Of a stretch of DNA of 64,000 nucleotides, positions 43,356-54,683 are shown one piece after another. The DNA lies in assembly GCA_043228905.1 (NCBI GenBank), contig JBHGNT010000011.1, positions 1,178,001-1,242,000 of the forward strand. Direction: 5' to 3'. The notes under the pieces were generated by a model. It saw only the letters and a list, made by a program, of their open reading frames with translations, did not search any database and was not told where the DNA came from. Source of the stretch: Azolla caroliniana. Its lineage: Eukaryota; Polypodiophyta. Made by a program: the position numbers and the translations under genes. Every line of letters starts with the position of its first letter. The first letter of the stretch is position 1.

Positions 43356-44210
43356 ATGGAGTTGGAAGAAGACGACTTCACGCAACTTTTTGTAGTAGCG
43401 GCGAGGGAGTTTGGACGAGCAACAACAAGAAGGGAGATGACGCAACAAGCTGTTGAGTGAGTGGTCGAAAGAGTCGGTCGTTTCAACGGGGAGAAAGTCC
43501 CATTCTACATGGAAGCCTACAATGAGGAAATGGAGGAGCGAGACGTAGACGACGCGTTGAGGCTGGAGTTCTTCTATCAAGTCGTCGCCGTCCGTATGCA
43601 CGTGGAAGTGAAGGAGCTCCGAGAAGCTCATAGTTCGTGGGAGGCCTTCGAAGAGGCGCTCCTGCAGGCATATGGAGGACAGCGGAAGAGCCGGGGACGA
43701 TGCGACTTCGACCAGTGGGTGGCATCGGCGAAGACCCACCGGGGTGCAACGAAGGCGTTCCGAGAGTTCGAGTGACGGCTTGCTCGGCTCCCAGAGCGGG
43801 AGCAAGGTTTGGTGGGGGCAGACAAAGTCCTGTTGTTCGTTAGGTCGATCAATCGAGCGGAACGGGAGGCCATCGGGATTGAGCTCGAAGACGATGATGG
43901 AGTGAATGGCCTTACGGAGGACTGGTTGAAAGTCGGAAGGGTATGTCAACGACTAGATGACGAACGGGCCAAGAAGGCTCGGAGGAAGGCGTGCGACGGC
44001 GTGCCATCACAGCAGGAAGAGGTCGAACGGTAAAGAGAGTCGGCAAGGCTTGGCTTCGGGGCCAGGATTGTGAAGCCATACGCAGCTCTCGAGGCAATGG
44101 TCGAGGCCGCAAACCGACGCCGAGGAGACAGACCGGGCCCACGAGAAGGCAGAAGATTGGTACAACGGCTTACGGAGATAGAACGGCCAAGGACAAGGCT
44201 GAGATACTGA
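43356..44210 (+). pseudogene. EG-2 gag-like protein
   Basis: One frame from ATG 43356 encodes MELEEDDFTQLFVVAAREFG, then VGRFNGEKVPFYMEAYNEEM, LRLEFFYQVVAVRMH, SSWEAFEEALLQAYGG, GADKVLLFVRSINRAEREAI and DDERAKKARRKACDG. The FNG..PFYMEAYNEEM and SWEAFEEALLQAYG segments match the capsid-type retrotransposon gag domain. In-frame stops at 43458-43460 (TGA), 43773-43775 (TGA) and 44031-44033 (TAA) disable it; the TGA codons fit decayed CGA. No zinc knuckle was seen. Confidence 0.7.
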
Positions 44211-44439
44211 TCGCAGAATCAGAACGTCGGGACCGGCGGTTTCAGGCACGTCAGCCCGGAACTCCGGACATTGGAGAAGGAGATGACCACCGACCATGAG
44301 GAGCCGGTGGCTACGGACAAGGGCGTAAATAGGACGGGCGATTCTACGCGTCTTCCCACACTTGCTCCCGAGATGATGGCAGTCAAGCCTGGGTGCCCAC
44401 GTGAGTCTGAAGCAAGGTTGTTAGGTACGTTAGGTACGG

Positions 44440-45975
44440 TGTTGAGAGAAAAGCTCAACATCGGCCGGATCGGCTGAAGAAGCCGAGGACCGGATCGGTT
44501 GGGACCGATCAGTTAGGCCGAATGCGTAAACCGGTACGCAGACCGGTGCGTAAACCGGAAGGCTGTTAGGAAAGATATTCCGTGAGGAATATATTTGGGA
44601 GTTAGTGTAGGAGCTCTCAATGAGCATTGAAGTACTGTCAGTACTTCGGTCAGTCCTTCTAGGACTTGTATAAAAGTGTTCATTGAACACACATATGTAT
44701 AGAGTCGTGAATAGAGGTTGAATATAGTTCTTGTGTTTTCTCTCTCTCATTCTCTCTGTCTCTCCCGCGTATACTGCGTAAGCTCAAGCTCTCCATTAAA
44801 CCTGATTTTTCTTCCTTCTGTTCGGTCTTCATACTTGCTTCCGCACGCTACTTTTTTCATGGTTTCAGAGCACGAGGGTTGAGAACCTCTCTGCAGCCGA
44901 CACAACTTGACGAAGAAGAACAAGAAGAACGATGGATAGAGGCATGGCGAGCTCGCTTCCAACAGAGAAGCTAGACAGAACCAACTACGCGTCTTGGTCC
45001 TACAAGATGCACCAGTACATGCTCGGGCACGGCTACTGGAGTTATGTCGAAGGAGCTAATGACGCGGCACTCCAATCGACACACAGAGACTTCCCGTCGT
45101 GGGAGCAATCGGCGAGCAGGGTATTATACTGCTTCGCGTCGTGTGTGGGCGAACAACTATTGAGCTATGTTCGGGATGCAAAGACGACGAAGGGTGCGTG
45201 GGAAAATCTGAAGAAGGTTTTTGCCGCGAGCACCACATCCAGGAAGCTTCAGCTCCGACAAGAGTTGAGCAACCTACGACAACGCGACTTGTTGGTGGCG
45301 GACTATACCTCGAAGATCAAGGATATCTGCGACTCCCTCGCCTCCATAGAGGTGAACATCGAGGAGAGTGAGATGGTCCAGATCTGTCTCGGAGGTTTGG
45401 CGTCGAAGTTCGGAGCGTTCCGAATGGCTGTGTGTACCCAGGAGAATACGCCGTCCTTTTTCAACTTACAGTCAATGCTCCTGGTAGAGGAGAACCACGC
45501 GGGTGCGTCTACAAGCACGCACACTGACAGCAGAATGCTGTACATGGAGGGAGATAGGCCCCGTGGACGTGGAGGACGAGGCGAGTCGGCGCGCAATGGA
45601 GGCGGCCGACGAGATCAAGGAAGAAGGCACCGAAGTGATGCCGACAGCAACTTCGGACTCTCCGGAAACAGGGGGAGTCGAAGCGATGAGAATCGGCAAG
45701 GGAAGGCCATCGCGGAGTGCTGGTACTGTGGCAAGAAAGGCCACAGGGAAAGTGAGTGCTGGAAGAAGCGCGTCGATTCGGAGAGAACCGGTTCCGGAAA
45801 CGGCTCCGGACATACCGACAAGGGAAATCGACAGCGATCGCACTACGCCGAAGACTCCGGGAGAGCCAGAGAAGGGTCTGCCTTCGTGACGAGACACGAA
45901 GCAAACTCAATGAAACAGACCACCCCGAGAGGTACAAATGATGAGGTACTATACGTATTTAAACGTTAAATATAG
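44440..45975 (+). mobile_element. Copia-B: 5' part of a Copia-A-like element
   Basis: A 5' LTR (44440-44859, TGTTGAGAGAA to CTTTTTTCA), a primer site with one mismatch (TGGTTTCAGAGC, 44860-44871) and an intact gag frame are present. The element stops abruptly at the protease active-site region (about 45955-45975), with no pol and no 3' LTR. TAGGTACG occurs twice just left of the LTR and again at about 45975-45983, so the flanks may be related, but a clean target duplication cannot be assigned. Confidence 0.85.
44932..45969 (+). CDS. Copia-B gag with zinc knuckle, truncated before protease
   Basis: This uninterrupted frame of 345 residues starts MDRGMASSLPTEKLDRTNYA. Gag domain phrases: SWSYKMHQYMLGHGYWSYVE, NLKKVFAASTTSRKLQLRQE, DYTSKIKDICDSLASIE and VQICLGGLASKFGAFR. 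Zinc knuckle CWYCGKKGHRESEC is near 45718-45760. It is clearly homologous to Copia-A gag but has CAA where Copia-A has its first stop. The end (EVLYVFKR) leaves the Copia reading just before the protease DSGAS motif because of the truncation. It could be translated if transcribed from the LTR. Confidence 0.85.
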   Translation: MDRGMASSLPTEKLDRTNYASWSYKMHQYMLGHGYWSYVEGANDAALQSTHRDFPSWEQSASRVLYCFASCVGEQLLSYVRDAKTTKGAWENLKKVFAASTTSRKLQLRQELSNLRQRDLLVADYTSKIKDICDSLASIEVNIEESEMVQICLGGLASKFGAFRMAVCTQENTPSFFNLQSMLLVEENHAGASTSTHTDSRMLYMEGDRPRGRGGRGESARNGGGRRDQGRRHRSDADSNFGLSGNRGSRSDENRQGKAIAECWYCGKKGHRESECWKKRVDSERTGSGNGSGHTDKGNRQRSHYAEDSGRAREGSAFVTRHEANSMKQTTPRGTNDEVLYVFKR

Positions 45976-45999
45976 GTACGTAAACAACCATGGTCCCAA

Positions 46000-48110
46000 G
46001 AGGAGGAAGGCGGCGTCGAGAGACTGAGAATTACCGGCGAAGACGATATGGGGAAGGAACGAACAAGAGCCCTAAGAACCGATTCTGGAGAACTCGGCAT
46101 TCGGGTCCTTACCCCCACGTGAGTCCGAGGAGATGGATGACGGTATCGAGGAGTCCTGGCACGATGCCAGCGAAGATGGATGGGAAATGGCCTGCGAAAA
46201 GGTTGGCGAATGGACCAAGAAACGACCCGACCGGGGACCGAACTGCACGACGCTCTGATTCGGGTGGAACGTGATCTGGTTGTGGATTGTTCGACCGGGG
46301 CCAGAATCAGCATGAGAGTGCCGATATGGAAGAGGGTGCGGAACGAGCCGGCCTCTTTTACATGGGGAGAAAGACCGACTGGGCGAAGGTCGGGAATCAG
46401 GAAGTAGATGATCAAGGGTACGTAACGAGTCCGACAGGATTGGCATCGGAGCCGAAACTCTAGACATTGGAGAATCAAGGAGGGGCTTGGTTGATCACAG
46501 AGCGGATGCTATCTACCGACACCACTAAAAGGGTCGGTGGCCCCGGATGGGTCGTCAGGAATCGTTATGAAATCAGTCCCCACATCTTGACCGAAGACTT
46601 CGGCAGTTCAAGCCAACATGGCAATGTGAGACCGAAAGAGAAGGGAGATGGTGGGAAGCGTAGGAAAGGGGATCAACGACAACAAGTTTGGGAGAAGTAC
46701 AAGGGACAAAGCGGAGAATGAAGAGCGGTCCTACGGAGATCCTCACACCGATCCAGCGGTTGGCCCGAGAGCCAGCGTGAGTCCTATAGGAGAGAATGGT
46801 GGCGGTAGGAGAACAAAACCTGGCAATCCAGAGAATGGCGGAGCAGACTTCCGGATAACTGATCCGGGAGGGAGGATAGAGCAGGCCTACAGAGAGACTG
46901 GGAGAATGATACGTCGTTAGTACCATGGGAGAGGGTGTGGAGTGAGCCACCCTCTCGACATGCGGAGAAGGAAGACGACAAGCCCGAGGAGGATCCTTCA
47001 CACCTGTTCTAGAGACTCCGGCGGTCGGCCCGAGAACTGGCGTGAGACCTAGAGTATCAAACGGTGGCGGCGAGGGGATGAAGGCAAAGGACTGAGGATG
47101 GGTGGTTTGCGGAGATCCTCACAGTGATCCGGCAGTTGGCCCGAGTGCCGACGTGAGTCCTATAGGAGAGATCGGTGGCAGCAAGTGAACGTGACCAGCA
47201 GAAGAGGCTGATGCGGAGGTCGGGTCTACGACGAGAGGAAGATGGCAAGCGATGCTGCATCGACCTTACACACATCGATTCTAGACACTCCGGCAGTCGG
47301 CCCGAGAGCCATCGTAAGACCAAGAGGGAAGAACGGTGGCTGCGGCAAGGCGGGCAACCAAGATGGCAAAGGGGGGGAGTCCCACAAAGATCCTCACACC
47401 GATCCGGCGGTCGGCCCGAGTTCCTGCGTGACTCCGATAGGAGAGATCGGTGGCGGCAGGTGAACGTGATTGGATGGCGAAGGCAGAGTAGCAAGGAGGT
47501 ATCGGGCCAGCGAGGCGGCCACAAACCACAACTGGACTTTCTGACAAGGTCGATGGAAAGAGGAGGAACAAAGACCGGTCCTATGGGATCCTCACACCGA
47601 TTCGGAGAAACCGGCAGTTCGAGCCGACATGACAATGTGAGCCTGAGTGAGAAGGAAGGTGGTGGCGGGAAACGGGAACCAGTGATGCAGGAAGAGCGGG
47701 CCAGGGGCCAGCAAGGCCGGAGTTGATGAGGGCCGAACCCTTACCGGCTGGTTACGGTTTCGGATGGAAGCCGGTGAGGGGTAAGCTCGGTGCGGATCAA
47801 GAGGTGTGCGAGTGGCCATCAAGGGCCAAAGCAAGCACGGGTACAGGACGGTGTTTGGCACAGGCGATGCCGAACAGGGAAGGCGGAAGACGCCACACGG
47901 CATGGCGACCATAGAAGGAACAAGGAGCGCGTATTGGGGTCACCTAAGGACTGAAGAACGAACGTGCATTCAGGGAACGACGACAGCACATAGGCAGCGC
48001 CTACGGAAGGCAAGCATGGGCCAGTAAGAAGCCAACAAGATGGATCAGTGAGACGGTCGAGTGCCGGTAAGGCGGGGGAGCCGGTTAATCACCGTCGCCG
48101 AGATCTCTCA
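46000..48110 (+). repeat. EG-2 internal repeat region
   Basis: Degenerate blocks of 115-250 bp recur near 46583, 46738, 46994, 47114, 47262, 47390 and 47588. Each carries GATCCTCACACCGATC, a CGGCGGTCGGCCCGAG core and GTGAGTCCTATAGGAGAG or similar. In one frame a block reads GDPHTDPAVGPRASVSPIGE, in another LETPAVGPRA-like. The EG-3 frame has IETSPPLIPETPAVAFERQR at the matching position. EESWHDASEDGWEMACE occurs near 46150. Confidence 0.65.
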
Positions 48111-48163
48111 CCCTTTTTCCCTCTTGGGACATACCGGTGGATGTGCGGTTTGGTGGGGGTGGA

Positions 48164-48955
48164 TGTCGTGAAGATTTCTGGCTATAGTGTGAAAACCGGG
48201 GTGGAATAGGCCAAGTTGGTGGTGTGCAACGTGTGCACACGTATAGTAGGAAACAACGTATAGAATAAAGGGGAGTACTTGTCCCACATTGTAACGCCCT
48301 CCCCTCCTTGGTCTATAAAAGGAGGGAGGGGTCCCTTGTTGAGGGGTTGCCCATTTTGAGTTAGGAGGGTATACCGTTAGAGTTAGGGTTAGGCATTTTC
48401 TCTTGTTCTTGCTTCGTCCTAGGGTTTCCTTTTGGGAGTTTCTTTCTCTCTTCTTCTTCATCGTGGCGTGGGTCGAGAGTTCGTGTCTGTTTAGGGTTTG
48501 CTTCTGCTCGGTCTCGTGTGCAAGACCCCGCTGGACGCGACGAGCCTGAGAGCTCCCCGATCGACAGCTTGGCAGCAGACTACTGTTGTAACCTACCCTA
48601 CCTTGGTCCGGCTCGAAGCCGGGGTTGTGTCTTTCTCTTGTAATCATATATATAAAAGGTTGTGCATATTTGTACCGCTGTTGGCGTCGGGTTGTTTTAT
48701 TTCCCTTCGTTTCCTGTACATAAGAGGCGTGTGTTGAGATGGTGACGTGCGCGTGGCCTCTCTCTCTCTCTCTCCCCCCTCTCTCGTGTTCGGTAGCCGC
48801 CGGTACGCGTCTGGAATTGCTCTGGCTTGTGCCACAACCAGTGCAGCCGAGACTAGAGAGAAGTCGGCTTCTCGAGAGTCGACACCCATCACTTCCTCGT
48901 TTAAGACCCCTGTGGTCCCGCCCCTTTCGACACACACTCACGGAATACGGCGACA
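48164..48955 (+). repeat. 3' LTR of EG-2
   Basis: This 792-bp LTR follows the tract GGTTTGGTGGGGGTGGA and ends GAATACGGCGACA. It pairs with 42517-43316. Confidence 0.93.
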
Positions 48956-49238
48956 ACGAGAACACTAGATTGATGTGGCAATGATTAGTGTTGAATCCCC
49001 TAAAAGGGACCAAGGAGGTTACAAATATTGAGTATCTCTAGAATATACTTGACAAATATCTCTAGAATATACCCATCTAGAATACACTAAAGGATCTAGA
49101 ATATTTTGGAATGTATATATACTAGAATATACAAATACATGCTCATATCTAGATGGTTGAGCATGACGTCTTGTAGATGTGAGGTTGCAGATTCAATCCT
49201 CACTAAATTCTACGTATTTGACGTCACTGTGTCGTGAT
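48956..49238 (-). repeat. Proximal part of the F-family LTR split by EG-2
   Basis: On the minus strand it runs from about TATCACGACACAGTGACG (49238) to GTGTTCTCGT (48956). It includes an antisense tRNA-like segment (about 49150-49205) and TCTAGAATA motifs. It is the inverted counterpart of 30319-30640. Confidence 0.75.
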
Positions 49239-49299
49239 AGATCATACTTGAAAAAAGTTGGGTATACCTCAAAGGTACAATGTGACCTATGAGAGTAAC

Positions 49300-49790
49300 C
49301 CATGTCTTCTACAACTATGTTATTAGAATTGCAATGGATACCCATGGAATGCAAGATTTGGCATAGAGGAGTTCACTAATGACTCATATATCATACTTCT
49401 TTTTGAAACATGGGAGCACAATACTCAAAGGATTCAAGGTTTAGGAAACAATAATGTACACTCTTTTATATCGGATAAAAATCAAGACAAAGAAGAGGAC
49501 AAGGAGGGGTGACATGTTTGATTAAGAAGGAAATAGAGAAATATGTGTCAATCATAAAAAACGATGAACATAAATGAGCTACATATGGCTCAAAATAGAA
49601 ACACCTAATGATTTGCCCACTTTTATAGTTGGATGTTACATTCCTTATCAAGATTCTAACTTTTATGCTTGTTTGGATAAAGATCAACCTTTTGCAAATC
49701 TAGAAGATTATATTCCTTATTTTAAATCCAAAGGGAAATTTATTTGTTGGAAATATATGATGTTGTGCAATGGAAGAATGTTGAGGACAT
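49300..49790 (+). pseudogene. LINE endonuclease-domain remnant
   Basis: Broken frames encode ETWEHNTQRIQGL-like sequence, KGGVTCLIKKEIEKYVSI, then SYIWLKIETPNDLPTFIVGC, YIPYQDSNFY and DQPFANLEDYI. The W-x-K...GCYIP...FY order is that of the apurinic-like endonuclease of plant LINEs. Frameshifts and stops are present and no RT follows. Confidence 0.5.
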
Positions 49791-49869
49791 GTAGTTAGTG
49801 TCAAGTAAGCAACATAGAGAAACTGATTATGCACAATAGGTAGGAAGAAGGAAACAATAAGCACATTGT

Positions 49870-50278
49870 TAAACTTTAATGAAAGATTGTATTATTCTCT
49901 TTGAAAACTGTCACTCTTTACAATGTCACAATTAAGCTTATATAGTCAAGCCCTAACTGGGTAACGTATTCACACTAGAGATACAAATGGGTGGAGTCGG
50001 CCTTTTATGTCAACAAAATCCCCCGTAAAAGGACTACTCTATATGGGTATAAAATCAGTTGGGATTATCTACCCCGTAAAAGGACTACGCTATATGGGTA
50101 TAAAATCAGTTGGGATTATCTCCCCCGTAAAAGGACTACTCTAATGGTCCACTGGTTCACAGGCGAGTCCGGCCCTCTGATCCCCGATCCGGCTCAAGGT
50201 TCCAGATGCTATCTGGACATCGATTCGGCTCTGGCTTATTCAGTTGATCCGGATTCGATTGAGCTTGTTTGCTCAACA
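49870..50278 (-). repeat. 3' LTR of Copia-C (approximate right-to-left extent)
   Basis: On the minus strand it begins TGTTGAGCAAACAAGCTCAA at 50278, closely like the Copia-A LTR start including the GTTGAGC/GCTCAA stem. A TATATAAGCTT motif lies near 49937. The end near 49870 is approximate because the 5' LTR is missing. A 51-bp tandem repeat lies inside. Confidence 0.6.
50021..50145. repeat. 51-bp tandem repeat, about 2.4 copies
   Basis: Units start CCCCGTAAAAGGACTAC at 50021, 50072 and 50123 and contain ATATGGGTATAAAATCAGTT. The copies are almost identical. Located in the presumed U3 of the Copia-C LTR, they could multiply an upstream regulatory motif. Confidence 0.9.
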
Positions 50279-52821
50279 ATAGGCTTGTCTGGATCGACTG
50301 GATCGGCTAATCCAAATTGGATGGTGTCCAGAATGACTCGTTCATCCAGATCGGATCGTGTCTAAATCTGGCTTTCAGCCTCTAGTCGTACTTTGGCTCT
50401 CTGCTTGTGCTAGCTCTTGTGCTCCCCGTTGGATCTTTGATCGGTCTTTGGCTCCGATTGCCCCTTAATCGGCTCCTTGACACTTGGCTGCGTCTCCAAC
50501 CTTTCGGCTTTCTGGTTCCTTGGACTTTGATTTTTAGACTCGTCTGGCTAGGCCGATCTTCAACTTACCTACTGCATCTGGTCGTTCAGCTCTTTATTGC
50601 TTGGTCGCTTGTCCTAGTTCCATATGCTCTCTTAGTGCTTCGAAGCACTATTCTAGGAGTGGCTTAGTAGGCTGTTGGAGATATTCACCTTGATATTTAT
50701 CTTCCAGATTTCGAGCTTTTTCTCTATTACGAGCTCTCGGATGGGATGGTACCACACCTCAATATACTTTGTTTTTGCATTATAAACCAAATTCCAGATG
50801 AGGTGGATTGTGCTTTGTGAGTCGCAATACAGGGTCAACGTCGGATGGTCGATTCGACTCATTGCCAAAAAACTGGCTGATAGTCGGTGCAACCAGATAT
50901 CTTCTTTACCTGCCTCTTACACGGGTATGTACTCGGCCTTTGTTGATGAGAGAGATGTGCACTCTTGGAGCCTCGACCTCTAGGATATGGTGCCGTCGCC
51001 ATAGGTGAACATGTAGCTAGATGTGGATTTCCGATTATCTATATTGTCGGCATAGTCGGAATTCGTGTAGCCTTCGACTTCAGTCAAATGGGCTGATCCA
51101 AAAGTTAGTTGTACCCAAAAATGTTCTTCATAACCTCCCAATGCTTCTGTCTTGGGTTTGACATGTATCGGTTTACAACCCCTACGACATATGCAAGTTC
51201 GGGTCGGGTCGCCACCATTGCATACATGATACTTCCTACTGCTGATGCATAGGGCATCTTTCCATTGAGTTCTCTCTCCTCTTCCATCGATGGACAATCT
51301 TTGTCTGATAGTCTGAACGGCGTTGGAAGTGGAGTCGGTGCAGGTTTCAAGTTCTCTATGTTGAACCGTCTTAATACCTTCCAGATGTAGTTGGACTAGG
51401 AAGCCGGAGAGTCTTTGCTGTCCGATTTTGCTCTATCCATATGCCCAATATGTGTCAGGCTTGTCCAAGTTCCTTCATTGCAAATTTGTCATGAAGGCTC
51501 CACTTTAATTTTCCAATTTTGGCTCGATTGCTTCTGGCAATGAGCATGTCGTCAACATATAGGATTATAAAGACCCGAGATTGGAACATACATGGGCCGG
51601 AGTCCGACCGGCTATAACCAAGTTGTCGGATGTAGGTATAAGATTTTTGATACCACATTCGCGGTGCTTGCAGATGAGGTGACCTTACTCCCCCGTCGCC
51701 ATGAAGCCTAGTGGTTGAGACATGTAAATGTCTTCATTGAGATCTCTATGTAGCAAGTTTGTCTTAACATCGAGTTGTTCAAGCTCTAGGTCTTCTATCA
51801 CCATGACCCCGAGTAGGAGCCGAAGGGTAGACTACCAGCAAGAATATCTAGTCGACTCTGTGTTCTTGCTTGAACCCTTTGGCGACGAGTCAAGCTTTGT
51901 ACCTGGGTTATTATGAACTAGATACATACTTGTATTAGTAAACCCACTTATAGGGTAGCGGCTTCTGTATAGCTAGTAGTTCGACCAGCTCCCGTGTGTT
52001 ATTTTCCTTGATCGAGTCCATCTCAGATCGCATGTCTTGTAGCCATGTATCAGTGTCTGGTGTAGCTATAGCTTCCTCATAGGACCTTGGTTCACCTCCA
52101 TCCGTATAATTGACGTAGTTGAGGCCCGATTCATAAAATTCTATTAGCCTTCTAACTTGTCTGGATCTCCCCGGTGCTGACTTTATCGGTTTGGATTCTT
52201 CAAATGGCTTTAGTGTCCAATTGGCATTAGTTGAACCATCTTCAGGAGTGCATTGGATGCTTCACTCCGAAAATTGGAGTTCGTTGTTGTCAGATCATCC
52301 TCCCCTTCTTCGGGATTGGTGCCTTGGTCGGTTTGGCTCAGCCTTTCGGCATCTTAGCTGATTTGGGCGAGTTGGTTGATTCGACTCTGTCTTTTTTGAC
52401 TTTTCCCTTCGTAGATAGTTCCGCTCTTGTCAATCTTCTAGTCAATCCACATTTGGATTCGACTGGTGAACTTTTTCATGATTCAGATTCGGTAGGGGGG
52501 TACCTGGTTTGATCTGCTTCGACTATTTGTCGAGTGGCCGATTCAGCTTGGTCGATTTGCTCGTCTTCATCCGATTGATTGAGGTCGAATAAGACTCTTT
52601 TCTTGATCTTCTTTGACTGGGTCTTGTCCGATAGTATGGAGCCTTCATTGAAGATTACGTCGCTACTTCGAATTAGCTTCCGACTTTCCGGATCCCATAG
52701 CTGATAGACAAATTCCCCATCAGTTCCATAACCGAGAAATATGCACTTAAGTGTGTGGGGCACCAACTTAGTCCTCTTATCCCTAGGGATGAATGCGTAA
52801 GCTTCGCATCCGAATGTACAA

Positions 52822-53118
52822 GGGTGGAAGCATGCGAATGGAAACACTATTATAGCTATTTAGCTGGTAAATTGACCACAGCTAAATAGTTTTTTTTATA
52901 GCTAATTCTTAGTAGGAAGATCTTAAAGATACGTATCATTTATGATGGGGATGGAAATATTAGCATTTATGGTCCACCGTTTAGCTAGTCTTTATTTGAG
53001 ATGAAATTCTAATCATCCCTAAAATTGCCAAAATATACAAATTACATGTAGCTAATTAGATAGCTAATTAGCAATGTCAAGGACATAGCTAATTGTTCCC
53101 ATTCCCATGCTTTCACCC
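52822..53118. mobile_element. MITE in Copia-C with 4-bp flank duplication
   Basis: This 297-bp AT-rich element has imperfect terminal inverted repeats of about 25 bp (GGGTGGAAGCATGCGAATGG at the left; the complement of CCATTCCCATGCTTTCACCC at the right). ATAGCTA motifs follow inside both ends. It is flanked by ACAA at 52818-52821 and 53119-53122. Removing it and one ACAA rejoins the Copia integrase frame exactly (NWLCTFGC). No coding capacity. The superfamily is uncertain: the TIR start is PIF/Harbinger-like but the duplication is not TWA. Confidence 0.8.
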
Positions 53119-53262
53119 ACAAAGCCAATTGTAGGTCGGCTATTTGCCAGACCATATTGCCTATGGCATTTCGAGCCAGATTGCTCTTGACAGTGAAAGA
53201 TTGATCAAATAAATGGTCGTTTACCACGCTTCGGCCTAGAATTCCAACTTCAATCCGGATTG

Positions 53263-53310
53263 TGTTTGGAATAGTACTAGAGACCGAGAGGATTAGTACT
53301 AGAGATAGAC

Positions 53311-53373
<63 letters not shown>

Positions 53374-53806
53374 TATTAGAATTAGTACGAGATATAGGGA
53401 TAAGGGAGAGAGAGAGAGAGAGAGAGAGTACTATCAGTACAAGATATAGGGATAAGGGAGAGAGATTATGGGAGAATCATGAGAGAGATAAAATGGAAGA
53501 GAGAAGTATGATAACAGAGAATATATTATATGGAAAGAATACAAGGATAACTAAGAGGCTTAATGGCTAGTGTTGAACCGAATTAGTTCTAAATAATGCC
53601 ATATGCCTCTATTTATAGTATGATCAGGAGTATTCTTGAAGCTTCTAGAATGTTCTAGAGTAATCTAGAATATACATAATTTTCTGTAATGAGAAAATAA
53701 ATAAAATAAATATCTTTTGTATTACAGTTTTTATGGTAGTGGTATAGCCTTGAATTGAGTAACATAAGGTCACGAGTTCAATTCTTTCTGGGGCCATATC
53801 ATGACA
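53263..53806 (-). repeat. Solo LTR (chromovirus-1 style) with 5-bp target duplication
   Basis: On the minus strand it starts TGTCATGATATGGCCCC and ends CTATTCCAAACA; 544 bp. GATTG flanks both sides (53258-53262 and 53807-53811). It contains a GA microsatellite (53310-53370), TCTAGAA motifs, ACTATAAATAGAGG and an antisense tRNA-like segment (53728-53795). It sits inside the Copia-C integrase. Confidence 0.93.
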
Positions 53807-54683
53807 GATTGTTGGAGCATTGCCGTCACCCTCTGTCATCATCTCTTGGATCGTCCGGTTCATCTATTCCACCATGCCGTTTTGTGTGGGGGTATATGGA
53901 ACAATCTTTTGGTGCCAGATCCCTTTGTCGGATAGGTATTGTTTGAAGGCTTGAAAGGTGTATTCACCTCCATTGTAGGACCAGAGTGTCTTCACCCTAT
54001 GTTTGGATCGGTTCTCCACTTCGGCTAGACACCAAGAGAAGACCTTGAGCGCTTCATCTTTGGACTTGATCAAATAAGCCCACACTTTCCGTGTACAATC
54101 ATCTAAGAACATGATTAAGTACCATGAGCCTCCTAGTGACCGTTGGGGCATTGGTTCACATATATTGGTGTGGACCAACTCTAGGGGCTGTCGTACCATC
54201 TCATAATGGAGAGAGTGTGGAATTTGGGTCTGTTTCCCATAACGACAATGCTCGCAGAAGTCCGTCTTCATGTAGAGTTTCGGGATGTAGCGATTGCCAT
54301 CATCTGGTCTCGTTCGGCTTGGGCCATAAGTTTGGATCCTGTGATTCAACTACATTCACTATGCCCTCTAAACTAATCGCCGTTAGCAGGTACAAGTTAT
54401 CGTACTTGTATTCGCAGCCGATTTTCATGTTCCCTCGGTTGATCGTCCATTACAACTCACTGAGAGTCGTCATGTATCCATCTTCGCCTACCATGCTGAT
54501 GGAGACCAGCCTCCTTCTGAGCTCGGGTATGTGCCGAACTCAGTGTAGGATTATTGAATTGCTATTGGGCAATTGAATTGGAACTTCTCCATGCAATTAT
54601 GCACTCTTGCCCATTGCCTAGTCAGATTGTGTCACTGGATCTAGCCAAATAGTCAGAAAACCGTTCGATGCCAAGGGTCACGT

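Larger units (their letters stand above)
42517..48955 (+). mobile_element. EG-2: non-autonomous gag-bearing LTR element, 4-bp target duplication
   Basis: LTRs are 42517-43316 and 48164-48955. The flanks are ACGA (42513-42516) and ACGA (48956-48959). Removing the element and one ACGA restores the F LTR with the same length as the uninterrupted copy at 30319-30795, so the 4-bp duplication is well supported. Inside: a primer-site-like TTGGTGAACCCGACGTG six bases after the LTR, a gag (43356-44210), an inserted Copia-B fragment (44440-45975), a GC-rich repeat region with GEGVEQ-type blocks (46000-48110) and a purine tract before the 3' LTR. No RT, RNase H or integrase is found, so mobilisation in trans is inferred. 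Confidence 0.85.

Noticed and set aside
45056-45238. Short minus-strand frames across Copia-A and Copia-B
   Set aside because: They are shadows of the gag and pol frames, which have full domain support on the plus strand.
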